Both the position numbers and the translations under genes were made by a program. From Ophioderma brevispina (taxonomy: Eukaryota > Echinodermata > Ophiuroidea > Amphilepidida > Ophiodermatidae), in assembly GCA_023653785.1 (NCBI GenBank), contig JAMKCH010002942.1, forward strand, positions 1-64,000: a stretch of DNA of 64,000 nt, written 5' to 3'. Below the pieces are notes generated by a model. The model was not told the DNA's origin. It was given only the letters and a program-made list of their open reading frames with translations, and made no database searches. Positions 63,614 through 64,000 of the stretch are shown here, piece after piece (position 1 is the first letter of the stretch; each line of letters starts with the position of its first letter).

Positions 63614-63868
63614 GCGAAAATCAATACCAATTTTATCATTATATGTTTTGAATCCGATACTTTCACACACTTGTCTCATACAAACTAATTGGTGGTAACT
63701 AGACAACCTTTCGAGGAGAACCGTGAAAGCCAAAACCTAGCCAAACTGGCACAGCACATACATCCATAAACATACCTAACGGATAGGCGCGCTATCGCAA
63801 AATCCCCCTTGCTTTTTGACCCTGGGGGGTTAACAATACAACCAATATGCAATCAAAGCATTACTCAC

Positions 63869-64000
63869 ATATTTGGTAAGAAGGGTGAGTGTATTAATAA
63901 CAATCTGGTGACAACTTTAAGAGATGCATCACTGCAGGCCCCAACAGGACTGCAGCAGACTGGATGATTTCCTGGAACGCATTGACCAGAGTGCCAAGAC
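63869..64000 (-). CDS. FANCI: FANCI homologue, partial exon with two apparent frameshifts
   Basis: The exon runs off the window. From the right, the minus strand reads LGTLVNAFQEIIQSA, then after a one-base shift near 63950 PVGACSDASLKVVTRL, then after a second shift near 63893 TLTLLTKY, ending at the donor TAT/GTGAGT. Order, spacing and phase fit the FANCI segment directly before the exon 58809-58918 (KY then YL). Both shifts are single missing bases. Confidence 0.7.

Larger units (their letters stand above)
58919..63868 (-). other. FANCI intron, repeats
   Basis: A 5-kb intron. It contains MITE C4 (61683-62010), the dispersed repeat 61160-61375, ATGG/GACA microsatellite DNA near 61430-61500 and a hairpin at 63516-63613. 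No further exon was recognised. Confidence 0.6.

Overview
This is a window of animal nuclear DNA: split genes with GT/AG introns, C2H2 zinc fingers, tRNA-derived SINEs, LINE remnants and very many short inverted-repeat transposons. The SINE and repeat content and the AT-rich base composition fit a marine invertebrate, perhaps a non-vertebrate deuterostome, but I cannot assign a species from the sequence.

Layout. 1-15.8 kb: almost entirely repeats (non-autonomous DNA transposons, foldbacks, one SINE, a 198-bp tandem duplication), plus one isolated candidate exon (14988-15143). 15.9-17.3 kb: a dead non-LTR retrotransposon on the minus strand. 18.0-23.7 kb: a poly-C2H2 zinc-finger gene on the plus strand. 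It has a candidate acceptor and exon start at 18010, a 45-bp (15-codon) minisatellite, about 1 kb of frame-broken finger sequence, an intact 927-codon ORF with 18 finger modules, and a candidate poly(A) signal at 23651. 24.5-37 kb: a repeat-rich interval with small candidate exons of one or more genes I do not recognise (minus strand at 24.5-25.1 and 28.1-28.3 kb; plus strand at 26.5-27.1, 29.1, 34.0, 35.7 and 36.6 kb). 37-48.8 kb: repeats, including a recent 1-kb tandem duplication. 48.9 kb to the window end: the 3' part of a FANCI homologue (Fanconi anaemia ID2 complex) on the minus strand, with five recognisable exons in introns full of transposons, a dead LINE and a 75-bp satellite.

The strongest mobile-DNA signal is several unrelated families of short elements whose termini are flanked by TTAA, the piggyBac-type target. 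One case has a clean filled and empty site pair inside a local duplication (40078-40444 against 41134-41137). Another is inserted at the TTAA of a satellite unit inside a FANCI intron.

Two points of caution. Both minisatellites, the 5' zinc-finger region and two FANCI exons carry many single-base indels. This could be real decay, but it also fits an assembly that was poorly polished in repetitive DNA. All exon calls outside the zinc-finger ORF and FANCI rest on reading frame and splice signals alone.
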